64,000 nucleotides of DNA. It comes from an uncultured Flavobacteriales bacterium. GTDB taxonomy: Bacteria; Bacteroidota; Bacteroidia; Flavobacteriales_D; Parvicellaceae. This document shows, in pieces, positions 55,651 to 64,000 of the stretch. Where the stretch lies: NCBI GenBank assembly GCA_905480225.1, contig CAJQPO010000020.1, positions 1 through 64,000 on the forward strand. The letters run 5' to 3'. Numbering within the stretch: the first letter of the stretch is position 1; every line of letters begins with the position of its first letter. Both the position numbers and the translations under genes were made by a program. The notes under the pieces are model-generated. The model had not been told where the DNA came from, searched no databases, and worked only from the letters and a program-made list of their open reading frames with translations.

Positions 55651-57384
55651 TTATATGCTGTCTTCTTTCGGTAGCAATCGCAATTGACTTTTCAATCTGT
55701 CTATTTGATCTTTGGCATTATCAATTTTTGAATTGACTCCTCCAAGCAGTGCTGCTGCACCTTTACTATTTTTAAAAAATCCCAAATTATTTTCGTACTG
55801 ATTTATTTCAGCGCTTAAAAAAGTAATCTTTTTTCGAATCTTATCTTTTTCATCTCGAATCATTCTACCGGGATTCGAACTGGATAAAATTTGATCAATT
55901 TTCACTTCGAAAAATAATTTCTCTTTTTCTAAGTCTGTCATATCAAGCGCTTCATAATGTTTATCGATAGCAGCTTTAAATGCGTTGTTTACTTTGTCTT
56001 TATTGGGCGAGGGAACATGACCGATTTCTGCAAATTTTCTTGTGAAAACTTTGAGTTCTTCTACCGTTTCTTTTTGTTCTTTTTTCGATTGAAATGAATT
56101 CACTTCTTCAATGAGCTTTTCTTTCAATTCAAGATTAATTTTTAATTGCTGCTCTTTTTGTTTGAAGTGTTCGTCTTTTTTAGTGAAGAAATCATCACAA
56201 GTAGTTCTGAACTTTTTCCAAAGTTTTTGTTCTGCGTGTCTTCCGGCATGACCAATCTTTTTCCAGTCTTTTTGGAGATTGATGATTTTAAGTGTGGCTT
56301 CTTTGAAATCAGAGGCATTAAGAAGCTCTGTTGCTTTATTTATTAATTGATTTTTACGTTTTTCATTTACTTTATAACCGTCGTTTTGCTCTTTGAAAAA
56401 TGCCGATTTTTCATCAAAAAACGCGTTACATAAAGTTCTGAATTCTTTCCAAAGCTCTTTACTCTCTTTGGATGTAGCATAGCCAGTAGCTTTCCATTTA
56501 TTTTGAAGATCAATGAGATCTTTAGAAACTTGATCGTATGTTTTGTTGTTCGTTCTTTCGTCTTCTAGTCGAGCTTTTGCTTGTTGCAGGTATTCTTTTT
56601 TTAAGGCTAAATTTTTCTCTTGTTCTACCTTCCTTTGTTCGTAAAAGGATCTGATTTTTTCATAGATTAAATTTTGAGTATCGTAATAATCGCTTTTCAG
56701 TTTATCCCAGTGTTCCTGATAAGTCGGGCCGATTTCAGCCCAATCGTTTTGAAACATCCTTAGCTGATTTTGCACCGTAGTAATGCGTTCTTCAGCTAAA
56801 AGTTCTTTCATTTTATGTACAATTTGATTTTTTAAAGAGTAATTTTTCTTCAGATCATTTTCCTTGAGCTCTTTGTAGATATTTATATTGTAATAAAATT
56901 GTTCTGTAAGGTTGTGGTATTCGTGATTAATCTCTTGAGCAAGTTTTCTAGGAATATTACCTATTTCTTTCCAATTTTCTTGAATTTCTTTAATCTCAGA
57001 AAATAGAACTCCAATGTTTTCTTCATGCTGAATCAGGTTTCTAAGTCTGGCAATAATTCCTTTTTTGATTTCCAGGTTTTTTTGTTCCTCTTGTGCAACG
57101 GATTTTTCAAAAGAGGTTTTTCTTGATTTAAAGCTTTCAATTAACTTCTTTATTTCGTTGTCAATTTCATCGGTTGAATTTCCGTCATCGACCGATTCGC
57201 CTTCTTCAATTTCTGCTGTTGAATTCTCGTCTTCAACCAAGTCCTCATTCTCTATATTTGCAAGCTCTTCATTAACAATGTTCCAAAATGCTTGAGACAA
57301 TTCTTTGCCTTTGTTTAAATGGCTTTGAATATTATCTTGGCTTAATATCTCTTCTAATTGTGTTTTAATTTCGGTTTTATTCAT
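55651..57384 (-). CDS. DUF349 repeat protein
   Basis: The product has about 577 residues, mostly charged coiled helix. It contains several DUF349 units, each with a W-K/A-E/T-I/G-G/P... pattern: NWKEIGNIPRKL, DWAEIGPTYQEHWDKLK, KWKATGYATSKESKELWKEFR, DWKKIGHAGRHAEQKLWKKFR and FAEIGHVPSPNKDKV. The function of the family is not established. It was linked to stress or ribosome-related roles in some species only loosely. The start is MNKTEIK at 57384 (MTMNK at 57390 is equally possible). It has its own well-formed promoter and stands alone. Confidence 0.88.
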   Translation of the reverse strand: MNKTEIKTQLEEILSQDNIQSHLNKGKELSQAFWNIVNEELANIENEDLVEDENSTAEIEEGESVDDGNSTDEIDNEIKKLIESFKSRKTSFEKSVAQEEQKNLEIKKGIIARLRNLIQHEENIGVLFSEIKEIQENWKEIGNIPRKLAQEINHEYHNLTEQFYYNINIYKELKENDLKKNYSLKNQIVHKMKELLAEERITTVQNQLRMFQNDWAEIGPTYQEHWDKLKSDYYDTQNLIYEKIRSFYEQRKVEQEKNLALKKEYLQQAKARLEDERTNNKTYDQVSKDLIDLQNKWKATGYATSKESKELWKEFRTLCNAFFDEKSAFFKEQNDGYKVNEKRKNQLINKATELLNASDFKEATLKIINLQKDWKKIGHAGRHAEQKLWKKFRTTCDDFFTKKDEHFKQKEQQLKINLELKEKLIEEVNSFQSKKEQKETVEELKVFTRKFAEIGHVPSPNKDKVNNAFKAAIDKHYEALDMTDLEKEKLFFEVKIDQILSSSNPGRMIRDEKDKIRKKITFLSAEINQYENNLGFFKNSKGAAALLGGVNSKIDNAKDQIDRLKSQLRLLPKEDSI

Positions 57385-57442
57385 TGTCATGATCTTGTAT
57401 TGCAAACACGCGTATTGGTTGTTCTTTTTATTTGTTGCGGGG

Positions 57443-57473
57443 CAAAACTAATTCAACTTTAGAATTAAAGCAA
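57443..57473 (-). promoter_or_regulatory. Promoter of the DUF349 gene (TTG-N20-TAGTTTTG)
   Basis: On the minus strand TTG (57473-57471) and TAGTTTTG (57450-57443) are 20 bases apart, matching the Bacteroidota consensus fully. It predicts a leader of about 50 bases. It lies in the 155-base gap after the crotonase gene. Confidence 0.65.
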
Positions 57474-57560
57474 CATAATTTTTCTATAGACCTTTAAATT
57501 AAATTATTCTTCATTGAACCCTTTATAGTTAAGGAAAGGATTTCATACATTCAGACGCTT

Positions 57561-58334
57561 CTATTTTGATTTAAACGCTGCAATCGCATGCTTAGTAAAG
57601 TCTGAAAGAACAAGCTGACCGCTAACTGCAGCTCTTTCAGCCAACAGCTCATCCCAGTTTTCAGTGTTCTCCCAAAATGTTTTCTTTAATAACCGCATAG
57701 CTTCAGGGTTTGAACTCGATAGTTTGTTGGCTAACACATCAATTGCTTGATCCATTTCCTCAGTAGAATCGAATACATTTGCATATAAGCCTTGCTCTTT
57801 GGCCCAAGCTGCAGAATACCAATTGGTAGCATTTATGGCTAACATACTCATGGCTGAATTGCCGATTTTGCGTGCTACTGCCGGGCCAACAACGAAAGGG
57901 CCAATTCCCACTGCCAATTCAGACAGCTTTACGGACGCATAGCTTGTTGCATAACAAAAATCAACAGCGCTGGCTAAACCGACGCCACCACCAACTGCTT
58001 TGCCCTGTACCCGACCAATAATTAATTTGGGGCATTTCCGAGCCGCGTTAATTACATTTGCAAATCCTGAAAAAAAGCGTTTTCCTTCATCTAAATCTTC
58101 AATAGATGCCAATTCTTCAAAAGAAGCCCCGCCGCAGAAGGCTCGCTGTCCAGCAGATTTTAAAACAACAACTTTAACTAAGTCATTGTTACCTGCTTTG
58201 GTAATGGCTTCAGTTAGTTTAGTCAGAAGATTGGCTGGTAAGGAATTGCTCATAGGATGTTCAAATTCTATTGTTGCAATGCCTATTGAACTTATTACTT
58301 CGGTTACCTTTCCTTGTGCTAATGGATTACTCAT
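57561..58334 (-). CDS. Enoyl-CoA hydratase/isomerase family protein (crotonase)
   Basis: This 257-residue protein has the crotonase fold. Marks are GIATIEFEHPMSNSLP, the oxyanion region LKSAGQRAFCGGASFEELASI, and PKLIIGRVQGKAVGGGVGLASAVDFCYATSYASVKLSELAVGI. The Glu of LSELAVGI sits at the position of a catalytic Glu in hydratases. Placed 29 bases downstream of paaZ, it may act as PaaF- or PaaG-like enzyme in phenylacetyl-CoA breakdown, but leucine or fatty acid degradation is also possible. Confidence 0.88.
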   Translation of the reverse strand: MSNPLAQGKVTEVISSIGIATIEFEHPMSNSLPANLLTKLTEAITKAGNNDLVKVVVLKSAGQRAFCGGASFEELASIEDLDEGKRFFSGFANVINAARKCPKLIIGRVQGKAVGGGVGLASAVDFCYATSYASVKLSELAVGIGPFVVGPAVARKIGNSAMSMLAINATNWYSAAWAKEQGLYANVFDSTEEMDQAIDVLANKLSSSNPEAMRLLKKTFWENTENWDELLAERAAVSGQLVLSDFTKHAIAAFKSK

Positions 58335-58363
58335 TTTTTTGAATTGCAGTTTTAGATATAAGG

Positions 58364-60412
58364 TTAATTACGTTGGTCTAATTTTTTTACCATCGTTAAA
58401 ATCGTCGCTAAAGCAACTGTTTCGCCGGTTTCATCATAAACATCAACTAAGAATCGTACAATTCCTTTGGCGATGTCCTCTTCAGAGCGTTTTTCTTGAT
58501 CAATTTTTTCCTTTACCGTAAACTTCACTCCAATTGTCGCACCAGGATATACGGGCTTGATAAACCGTGCCTCATCTAATCCATAATTGAGAAGTACTGG
58601 GCCTTTTTTAGGGTCGACAAAAAGTCCTGCTGCTTTAGAAAGAATAAAATAGCCATGTGCTACACGTTGTTCAAAAATAGTTCCCTCCAAGGATGTTGCA
58701 TCCATGTGTGCATAAAAATTATCTCCACTTACATTTGCAAAGTTTACTATATCAGCATCGGTAACGGTGTGTTTATGTGTAAATACAGTATCGCCAACCA
58801 TTAATTCTTCGAAATGTTGTCTAAAAACATGCGGATTAGCTTCCGTTTGATCCGCACCAACTTGAAATTGTGCTGTAATTTTTGTAATCGTTTGTGGATG
58901 TCCTTGGATAGCCGTTCGTTGTAAATAGTGGAGTATTCCTCGTTTTCCGCCCATTTCTTCGCCACCACCTGCTCTTCCAGGGCCACCGTGGGTTAATAAT
59001 GGCATCGGCGAGCCATGTCCTGTACTTTCTTTAGCACATCGCTCATTTAATACCAAGATTCTTCCATTACTGCAAGCAGCTTCTATAACAAAATCTCTGG
59101 CCAGTTCATCATTGGCAGTTACAATTGAAGTTACCAAAGAACCTTTGCCTAGCTTAACCAACTCTACGGCTTCTTCTAATGATTGGTAAGGCATAATGGT
59201 CGAAACTGGACCAAATGCCTCAATATTATGGCCTTTTAATTTTTTGAACGGATCATCATTGAACATTACAATAGGTGAGAAAAATGCCCCTTTTGATTTA
59301 TCTGCTCCAATGACATCAAATTTTTCTAGATCACCATAAACAAGTGCCTGTTCAGCTAATAATTCGGCCACATTTTCTTTTACTCGCGCAACCTGAGTCT
59401 GAGAAGCTAATGCACCCATTCTAACACCTTCATGCGCTGGGTCGCCTATAACCGTTTTGTCGAGTCGTTGACTGATGGCATGTTGCACATCGTCTACCAA
59501 TTTTTCAGGGACAATAATCCTCCTTACAGCTGTACATTTTTGGCCCGTTTTAACAGTGATTTCCTTTTGTACTTCTTTAATAAATAAGTCAAATTCAGCT
59601 GATCCTGGTACGGCATCTTCACCTAAAACAGCTGCATTTAATGAGTCTGCTTCTAAATTAAATGGAACGGAGTTTTCAATAATTTGTGGAAGGCTTTTTA
59701 ATTTTTTTCCTGTGTGTGCTGAGCCGGTAAAAGTGACGACATCGTTGTGATTTACGTGGTCAATAATGCCTCTGCCTAACCCGCAAACAAGCTGCAAGGC
59801 TCCTTCGGGTAATATTTTAGACGCAACAATTTCTCTTACCATTAGTTCTGTAAGGTAACAGGTGTATTCAGATGGTTTTACAATCGCTGGAACTCCGGCC
59901 ATTAGGTTCACTGCAATTTTTTCGAGCATCCCCCAAATAGGGAAATTAAAAGCATTGATATGGATAGCGACTCCTTGTTTCGGAACCATGATATGGTGCC
60001 CGATGAATGTACCATTTTTCGATAACTGGGCAGCTGTGCCATCAACATAATAAGGAAGATCTGGGAATTGTTTTCTTAAAGAAGCATTTGCAAATAGATT
60101 CCCTATTCCTCCTTCGATGTCAATCCAAGAGTCAATTCGAGTCGCGCCTGTTGCAGCACTGAGGGTGTAGAATTTTTCCTTGATGCTGATTAAATGGAGA
60201 GCTAGCGCTTTCAACATTCTCCCTCTTTCTTGGAAGGTCATTGACCTCAATGCAGTGCCACCTAATTTGCGGCCGTAATTCAGCACTGACTCGAAGTCTA
60301 TTCCCAAACTAGATGTAGTTCCTAGTTGTTCACCGGTTATGGCATTGAAAAGTTCCAGTTCAGTCCCTTCTCCATTCATCCATTTCCCTTGTATGTAATT
60401 TTGTACGTTCAT
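58364..60412 (-). CDS. paaZ: Bifunctional PaaZ: oxepin-CoA hydrolase / semialdehyde dehydrogenase
   Basis: The product has 682 residues, the E. coli PaaZ length. Residues 1-515 are an aldehyde dehydrogenase with catalytic Cys293 (TGQKCTAVRR) and Glu254 (NLEADSLNA). Residues 535-682 form a MaoC-like hydratase with Asp564 and His569 in VSGDNFYAHMD. In aerobic phenylacetate degradation PaaZ opens the oxepin ring and oxidises the semialdehyde. The epoxidase genes paaABCDE, ligase paaK and others are not in the window. The crotonase downstream is likely co-transcribed. Confidence 0.93.
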   Translation of the reverse strand: MNVQNYIQGKWMNGEGTELELFNAITGEQLGTTSSLGIDFESVLNYGRKLGGTALRSMTFQERGRMLKALALHLISIKEKFYTLSAATGATRIDSWIDIEGGIGNLFANASLRKQFPDLPYYVDGTAAQLSKNGTFIGHHIMVPKQGVAIHINAFNFPIWGMLEKIAVNLMAGVPAIVKPSEYTCYLTELMVREIVASKILPEGALQLVCGLGRGIIDHVNHNDVVTFTGSAHTGKKLKSLPQIIENSVPFNLEADSLNAAVLGEDAVPGSAEFDLFIKEVQKEITVKTGQKCTAVRRIIVPEKLVDDVQHAISQRLDKTVIGDPAHEGVRMGALASQTQVARVKENVAELLAEQALVYGDLEKFDVIGADKSKGAFFSPIVMFNDDPFKKLKGHNIEAFGPVSTIMPYQSLEEAVELVKLGKGSLVTSIVTANDELARDFVIEAACSNGRILVLNERCAKESTGHGSPMPLLTHGGPGRAGGGEEMGGKRGILHYLQRTAIQGHPQTITKITAQFQVGADQTEANPHVFRQHFEELMVGDTVFTHKHTVTDADIVNFANVSGDNFYAHMDATSLEGTIFEQRVAHGYFILSKAAGLFVDPKKGPVLLNYGLDEARFIKPVYPGATIGVKFTVKEKIDQEKRSEEDIAKGIVRFLVDVYDETGETVALATILTMVKKLDQRN

Positions 60413-60513
60413 AGGTACCTCTATTTCATTTTAGTAATGTATCCAATGTTGTCCCAATAAATACGTTGCAAAATATCAATTTTTAATCAGGTGTTCAACG
60501 ATTTATAATTGGT

Positions 60514-62658
60514 TTATTGATGTATAATGCCACGAGGGTCTACATTTTTAAATTTTACAATATAATGCGTTCCACTCCTAGTTGTGTCCTGAGTAATGGT
60601 TCCATCTAGTTGACTAACCAACGTTAGGATTAAATCCATACCAAGTGTGTCAGGTGTTTCTAAATTAACATCATCTGAAATGCCAATACCGTTGTCACCT
60701 ATACTCATTTCACAATCTTGATTTTCATTGGTAATGATATCAATGTAAATTTCGGGATTCTCAATTTTATCAGACTTAAATCCGTGTTTTAAACTGTTTG
60801 TAATCATTTCATTGATAATCAGACCCAATGGAATCAAAGTGTCAATTCCCATGAAGTCAATGCCAACATTGTGTTTGAAACCAATTTTCTTGTCAATCAC
60901 GTATGCTTGTAACAAATCATTACCAAGCTTGCTTATATATTCATTAAGTTTTACGCTCGATAAGTCGTCCGTGCGATAAAGTTCTTCATGAACCAATGCC
61001 ATTGACTTAACCCTGTCTTCACATTCTTGAAACAAGCCGATAACTGCCGGATCATCTATTTTTGAGGATTGTAAACGTATTAAGCTGTTTATTACTTGTA
61101 GATTATTCTTTACCCGGTGATGTATTTCCTTTAAAAGAAGCTCTTTTTCGTCTTTGCTAATAAGTGTTTTTTTCAATTCTTCATTCGTTTCTTTTAATCG
61201 CGCCGTAATCCGTTTGATGTGTTGTAACTTTCTGTAATTATTGGCTAACAAAAGAGCAACCAACAAGACTATAATCACAAGGCTGTAAATAATGACCTGA
61301 AGCTGAACCTTTCTATTTTGTTCATCAATTTTATCTTTTGTGAGCAATTGATTTTCTAGGCCTAAAAGCTCATTTTCTTTTTCGGATTCACCAAGTGAAT
61401 AGATGGTTTGTAATTCTGCTAATCTTTGATTGTTTTCATTTTTTAGAATACTGTCTTGGTACGATAAATATTTTTTAAATAGTTGTAAAGCCTCATCGGA
61501 TTTTCCTGCTCTTTCTTTGAATTCGGATTTTTTCTTAAATAGGTAGGCCAATTCATCCTTAACTTCAAACCTTTTTGCCATGGCCATTCCTTCATCAAAA
61601 TAATAATTAGCTTTTGAGGTGTTCCCCAATTTCCCATAAACTGAAGCTAAGTTTGCATAGGTCCGAGGAACAGAATAGATTAATTTATTTTCCAATTTAA
61701 TGTCAAGTGATTTAATAAAGTTGTTTCGAGCAGATTCGAATTTATTTTGTCTTTCCAAAACCAAACCAATATTGTTGTAAGCTTCAGCAGAGGCATTCAG
61801 TTGATTTGCTTCTTCAAATAATCGAATGCTTTGATAGTAATGGGCTAATGCTTGATTTAAATCGCCTGTTTGTCGGTAAATATCGCCCAGTACATTCGTT
61901 GTTTGCGCAATTCCGAGCGGGTTTTGTATGGCCTCAAAGTGTTTTATCGCTTCAGTGAAAAAATTATTAGCTAAAGGGAAGTCACCTTTTAGCGTGTATA
62001 TTTCACCAATTTTGACCATGGTATTGGCTTCCTGTAAAAAAAGACTGTCTTTTTGTGCTAAATCTAAAGCCTGAAAATAAAATTCAAGAGAAATTCCAAG
62101 GTTATTAAGATTTTTGTGGAGTTCTCCTAGTCCATTTTTTACTTGCGCAACTCCTGTTATATCGTTGTTCGATTCGTATATAGAAAGGGCATTTTCGAAA
62201 GATATTTGTGCTTTAGATCCCGCTCCTAATTTTGTATAGAATTTAGCTAATTCAAAATAAGATTGGGCTAACTGCACGACGTAATTGTTAATTTCCCAAG
62301 TATCAATTTCCTTTAACTTCCAATCAATTGCTTCGATCAATTGGTTGTTTTTTGCGTGGACTTTTGAGATGTTTCTGTAGGCCAGTGCACAATATTTTTT
62401 GGTTCTTAATCGCTCGCCAATATCGACACCAAACCGAGCATACACCAGCTGATCGCGATAGTTGTCGTGAGCATCACACAATTCAAAAATGATTTTGAGT
62501 GTATCAATTTTATTAGATGCTAAGTCGAGATTTTTTATCAAAGAATCAATGGCTCTAGAATTCTCCTGAGCGAACGAACTTGACGTGATCGTAGAGAAGG
62601 TAAGCAATAAGAACATTGTTACATTGAAAAAGCTATGTTTTAAATTCTTGGTGCTCAT
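60514..62658 (-). CDS. TPR-containing sensor histidine kinase (HisKA_2 type)
   Basis: This 714-residue protein begins with a signal-like segment ending SSSFAQ. About ten TPR-like repeats follow (roughly 30-430; for example AQVKNGLGELHKNLNNLGISLEFYFQALDLA), then a coiled region, one transmembrane helix (VIIYSLVIIVLLVALLLANNY) and a HisKA_2 dimerisation/phosphoacceptor region with His in LLKEIHHRVKNNLQVI. The HATPase domain has GLIINEMITNSLKHGF and GDNGIGI. No response regulator is adjacent. The TPR part should face the periplasm. It overlaps the acetyltransferase gene by 4 bases. Confidence 0.92.
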   Translation of the reverse strand: MSTKNLKHSFFNVTMFLLLTFSTITSSSFAQENSRAIDSLIKNLDLASNKIDTLKIIFELCDAHDNYRDQLVYARFGVDIGERLRTKKYCALAYRNISKVHAKNNQLIEAIDWKLKEIDTWEINNYVVQLAQSYFELAKFYTKLGAGSKAQISFENALSIYESNNDITGVAQVKNGLGELHKNLNNLGISLEFYFQALDLAQKDSLFLQEANTMVKIGEIYTLKGDFPLANNFFTEAIKHFEAIQNPLGIAQTTNVLGDIYRQTGDLNQALAHYYQSIRLFEEANQLNASAEAYNNIGLVLERQNKFESARNNFIKSLDIKLENKLIYSVPRTYANLASVYGKLGNTSKANYYFDEGMAMAKRFEVKDELAYLFKKKSEFKERAGKSDEALQLFKKYLSYQDSILKNENNQRLAELQTIYSLGESEKENELLGLENQLLTKDKIDEQNRKVQLQVIIYSLVIIVLLVALLLANNYRKLQHIKRITARLKETNEELKKTLISKDEKELLLKEIHHRVKNNLQVINSLIRLQSSKIDDPAVIGLFQECEDRVKSMALVHEELYRTDDLSSVKLNEYISKLGNDLLQAYVIDKKIGFKHNVGIDFMGIDTLIPLGLIINEMITNSLKHGFKSDKIENPEIYIDIITNENQDCEMSIGDNGIGISDDVNLETPDTLGMDLILTLVSQLDGTITQDTTRSGTHYIVKFKNVDPRGIIHQ

Positions 62659-63155
62659 TGGTTAAGTAATTTTTCGAAACAAGCAAATGGCGCCTCTATT
62701 GAACGGAAATATACAAATCCAATTTTTTTATAATTCAAATTTTTATAGAATCTCATGTTTCCATTATTTTTGGTGTACGTATCTAAACGGATAGCATCAA
62801 TACCAATATTTAAACAATGTTCTTCTACAAAGTTCATTAAATTTTTTGCAATACCCATGCGTTGAAATTTCGGATGGACTGCAAGACGGTGAACAACGCG
62901 AAATGTTGATTTTGTCCAGTTTATTGTCTTATATGCTGGACTTTCTTCCAAATTTAAAGTTATGGTTCCAGCAATAACCTGGTTGGTTAAATAAACCCAG
63001 ACTTCTTCTTTGTTTATGTTTCGATTTAAATCTTCTGATCTTGGATAATGTTCATCCCATTGATGAATTCCTTCAGTAATCATGGCTTTCGCACAATCTT
63101 GAAATAGTTGAAAAATATCCGAGTAATCATCTTTTGTTGCAAGACGTATTTGCAT
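62655..63155 (-). CDS. GNAT family N-acetyltransferase
   Basis: This 166-residue protein has the GNAT fold: MQIRLATKDDYSDIFQLFQDC at the N-terminus, the acetyl-CoA loop region VHRLAVHPKFQRMGIAKNLMNFVEEHC (R-x-x-G-x-A) and IRLDTYTKNNGNMRFYKNLNYKKIG at the C-terminus. The substrate is unknown. It is the first gene of a two-gene unit with the histidine kinase, whose ATG overlaps its stop. Confidence 0.9.
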   Translation of the reverse strand: MQIRLATKDDYSDIFQLFQDCAKAMITEGIHQWDEHYPRSEDLNRNINKEEVWVYLTNQVIAGTITLNLEESPAYKTINWTKSTFRVVHRLAVHPKFQRMGIAKNLMNFVEEHCLNIGIDAIRLDTYTKNNGNMRFYKNLNYKKIGFVYFRSIEAPFACFEKLLNQ

Positions 63156-63206
63156 TAATTCTGTATTGCATTTTTATTCCTTGTGGGAGGCTGGAACATT
63201 TACATG

Positions 63207-63233
63207 CAAAAATAATAAAAAAATGAAGGCCAA
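63207..63233 (-). promoter_or_regulatory. Promoter of the acetyltransferase-kinase pair (TTG-N16-TATTTTTG)
   Basis: On the minus strand TTG (63233-63231) and TATTTTTG (63214-63207) lie 16 bases apart, near consensus. It predicts a leader of about 45 bases. Confidence 0.5.
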
Positions 63234-63241
63234 AAATTAGA

Positions 63242-63269
63242 TTGCCCTATGGAAATATCGATAGCTTTG
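63242..63269 (+). promoter_or_regulatory. Promoter of the small 63.3-kb gene (TTG-N17-TAGCTTTG)
   Basis: TTG (63242-63244) and TAGCTTTG (63262-63269) are 17 bases apart, a full match to the phylum consensus. It lies 19 bases before the ATG and is back to back with the leftward promoter. Confidence 0.65.
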
Positions 63270-63288
63270 TATAGAATTTATTATTGTT

Positions 63289-63549
63289 ATGGAAATAAAA
63301 ATAAAAGTTCAAGTTGAGAATGCAGATGAGATACTGAAAGCCCATAAAGGTGGTATACTTGGCTTTTTTGCAGACGTAGTTCTGAGTAAAGAAAAGAAGC
63401 AAGTTAAAGTTGAAAAAGCAGTCTGTGAACAAATTGTTCATCATTTGAAATTAGAAATGCCAAGAAGGTTAGAAGAGGAACAGGTTAAGACTAATTTAAA
63501 ATTTGAAATTGTGAACAATACTGATTTTGACGACCAAAACGCCTTTTGA
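63289..63549 (+). CDS. Small conserved-looking protein of unknown function
   Basis: I do not recognise the family. The 86-residue product is charged, without a signal peptide: MEIKIKVQVENADEILKAHKG, a short hydrophobic GGILGFFADVVLS segment, a Lys/Glu-rich middle and an acidic end (NNTDFDDQNAF). Its own consensus promoter and normal coding character support it as a real gene. It is convergent with menA, whose stop is 9 bases away. Confidence 0.6.
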   Translation: MEIKIKVQVENADEILKAHKGGILGFFADVVLSKEKKQVKVEKAVCEQIVHHLKLEMPRRLEEEQVKTNLKFEIVNNTDFDDQNAF

Positions 63550-63558
63550 AACCCCTTT

Positions 63559-64000
63559 TTATACTGGAACAACCAAGCTAAAGGCAAAGATTAAAGCTGT
63601 TATAAATGTAGTTAATGCCAGCTTCTTTAATTCGGGATCGAGGTCTTTTTCTTGGGTAACTTTGTATACACGTTTAATTGCAGTTAGTACAAGGATAAAA
63701 GGAATTAATAAAATCAATACCACATATCCAGACTGCAATTTGATTAGGTAAAGCGCTAAAAGAATAATCGGGAATACAGTTAAAATTAAGTGATACGCCT
63801 TTGCTGCAGATAGACCTAGTGTTACGACCAACGTTCGTTTATTACTGGCCGCATCGTTTTTGTAATCACGCATGTTATTCAGGTTTAAAACTCCTGCACA
63901 AAGCATACCCACAGCAGCAGCAGGTATAACGTCAAGCCAAGCTATAGTTTTACTTTGTAAGTATATCGTTCCAAGTACTCCAACTAAACCAAAAAATACG
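63559..64000 (-). CDS. menA: 1,4-dihydroxy-2-naphthoate polyprenyltransferase, C-terminal part
   Basis: The frame is open at the right edge; about 147 residues are visible, beginning VFFGLVGVLGTIYLQS. The UbiA-superfamily second Asp-rich motif is seen in NLNNMRDYKNDAASNKRTLVVTLG. Three or four transmembrane helices follow. MenA prenylates DHNA to demethylmenaquinone in the membrane, which fits a menaquinone-based respiratory chain. The 5' part, including the first Asp motif, is outside the window. Confidence 0.88.
   Translation of the reverse strand, partial: VFFGLVGVLGTIYLQSKTIAWLDVIPAAAVGMLCAGVLNLNNMRDYKNDAASNKRTLVVTLGLSAAKAYHLILTVFPIILLALYLIKLQSGYVVLILLIPFILVLTAIKRVYKVTQEKDLDPELKKLALTTFITALIFAFSLVVPV

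Overview
The window looks like a chromosomal stretch of a member of the Bacteroidota, most likely the Flavobacteriia. The evidence is: T9SS-type C-terminal sorting domains (gliding-motility type at the left edge, type A in a secreted amidase); repeated TAnnTTTG promoter elements; almost no Shine-Dalgarno sequences; the gene order rplQ-carA-eno, which I recall as common in Flavobacteriia; and a menaquinone (MenA) gene. DNA is AT-rich and coding density is very high, with no gene-free stretch longer than about 230 bases. I saw no tRNA or rRNA genes, CRISPR array, insertion sequence or prophage.

Layout. 1-1.9 kb: the 3' end of a large repetitive cell-surface protein gene, closed by a terminator. 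2-20.3 kb: one uninterrupted str-S10-spc-alpha ribosomal supercluster (rpsL to rplQ, with fusA, secY, map, infA and rpoA), starting at a strong promoter and ending at a terminator. rpsG (S7) carries a frameshift. Most gaps here are 5-25 bases; the longer ones before rpsH, infA, rpsK, rpsD and rpoA contain inverted repeats that may be control elements. 20.4-24.2 kb: carA, eno and a MATE exporter. 24.2-28.9 kb (minus): a GT87-like glycosyltransferase, a helix-hairpin-helix/beta-barrel protein, a small barrel protein and purE. 29-32.1 kb (plus): hpt, adk, obg, a PAP2 phosphatase and crcB. 32.1-36.2 kb: threonine aldolase (minus), a secreted subtilase and an outer-membrane protein (plus), then an O-methyltransferase (minus) that ends the following operon. 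36.2-43.9 kb (minus): a thioredoxin-fold DUF255 lipoprotein and a complete RND efflux set. 44.1-46 kb (plus): three tandem FKBP-type prolyl isomerases. 46-57.4 kb (minus): a multidomain secreted amidase, a small outer-membrane protein, a fused 2-oxoacid dehydrogenase E1, an exonuclease/GIY-YIG protein, an S9 peptidase and a DUF349 protein. 57.5-60.4 kb (minus): a crotonase and PaaZ. 60.5-64 kb: a TPR histidine kinase and an acetyltransferase (minus), a small unknown gene (plus) and the 3' part of menA (minus).

The window is mostly housekeeping: translation and protein export, purine and pyrimidine nucleotide synthesis, envelope transport, secreted proteases and wall hydrolases, and parts of aromatic acid and menaquinone metabolism. 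I found no clear new defence or mobile system. The items most worth a second look are the rpsG frameshift, the set of possible r-protein mRNA control structures, the isolated Shine-Dalgarno before rplF, the acidic repeat tail on L17, the helix-hairpin-helix/barrel operon, and the dyad element in the E1 promoter.
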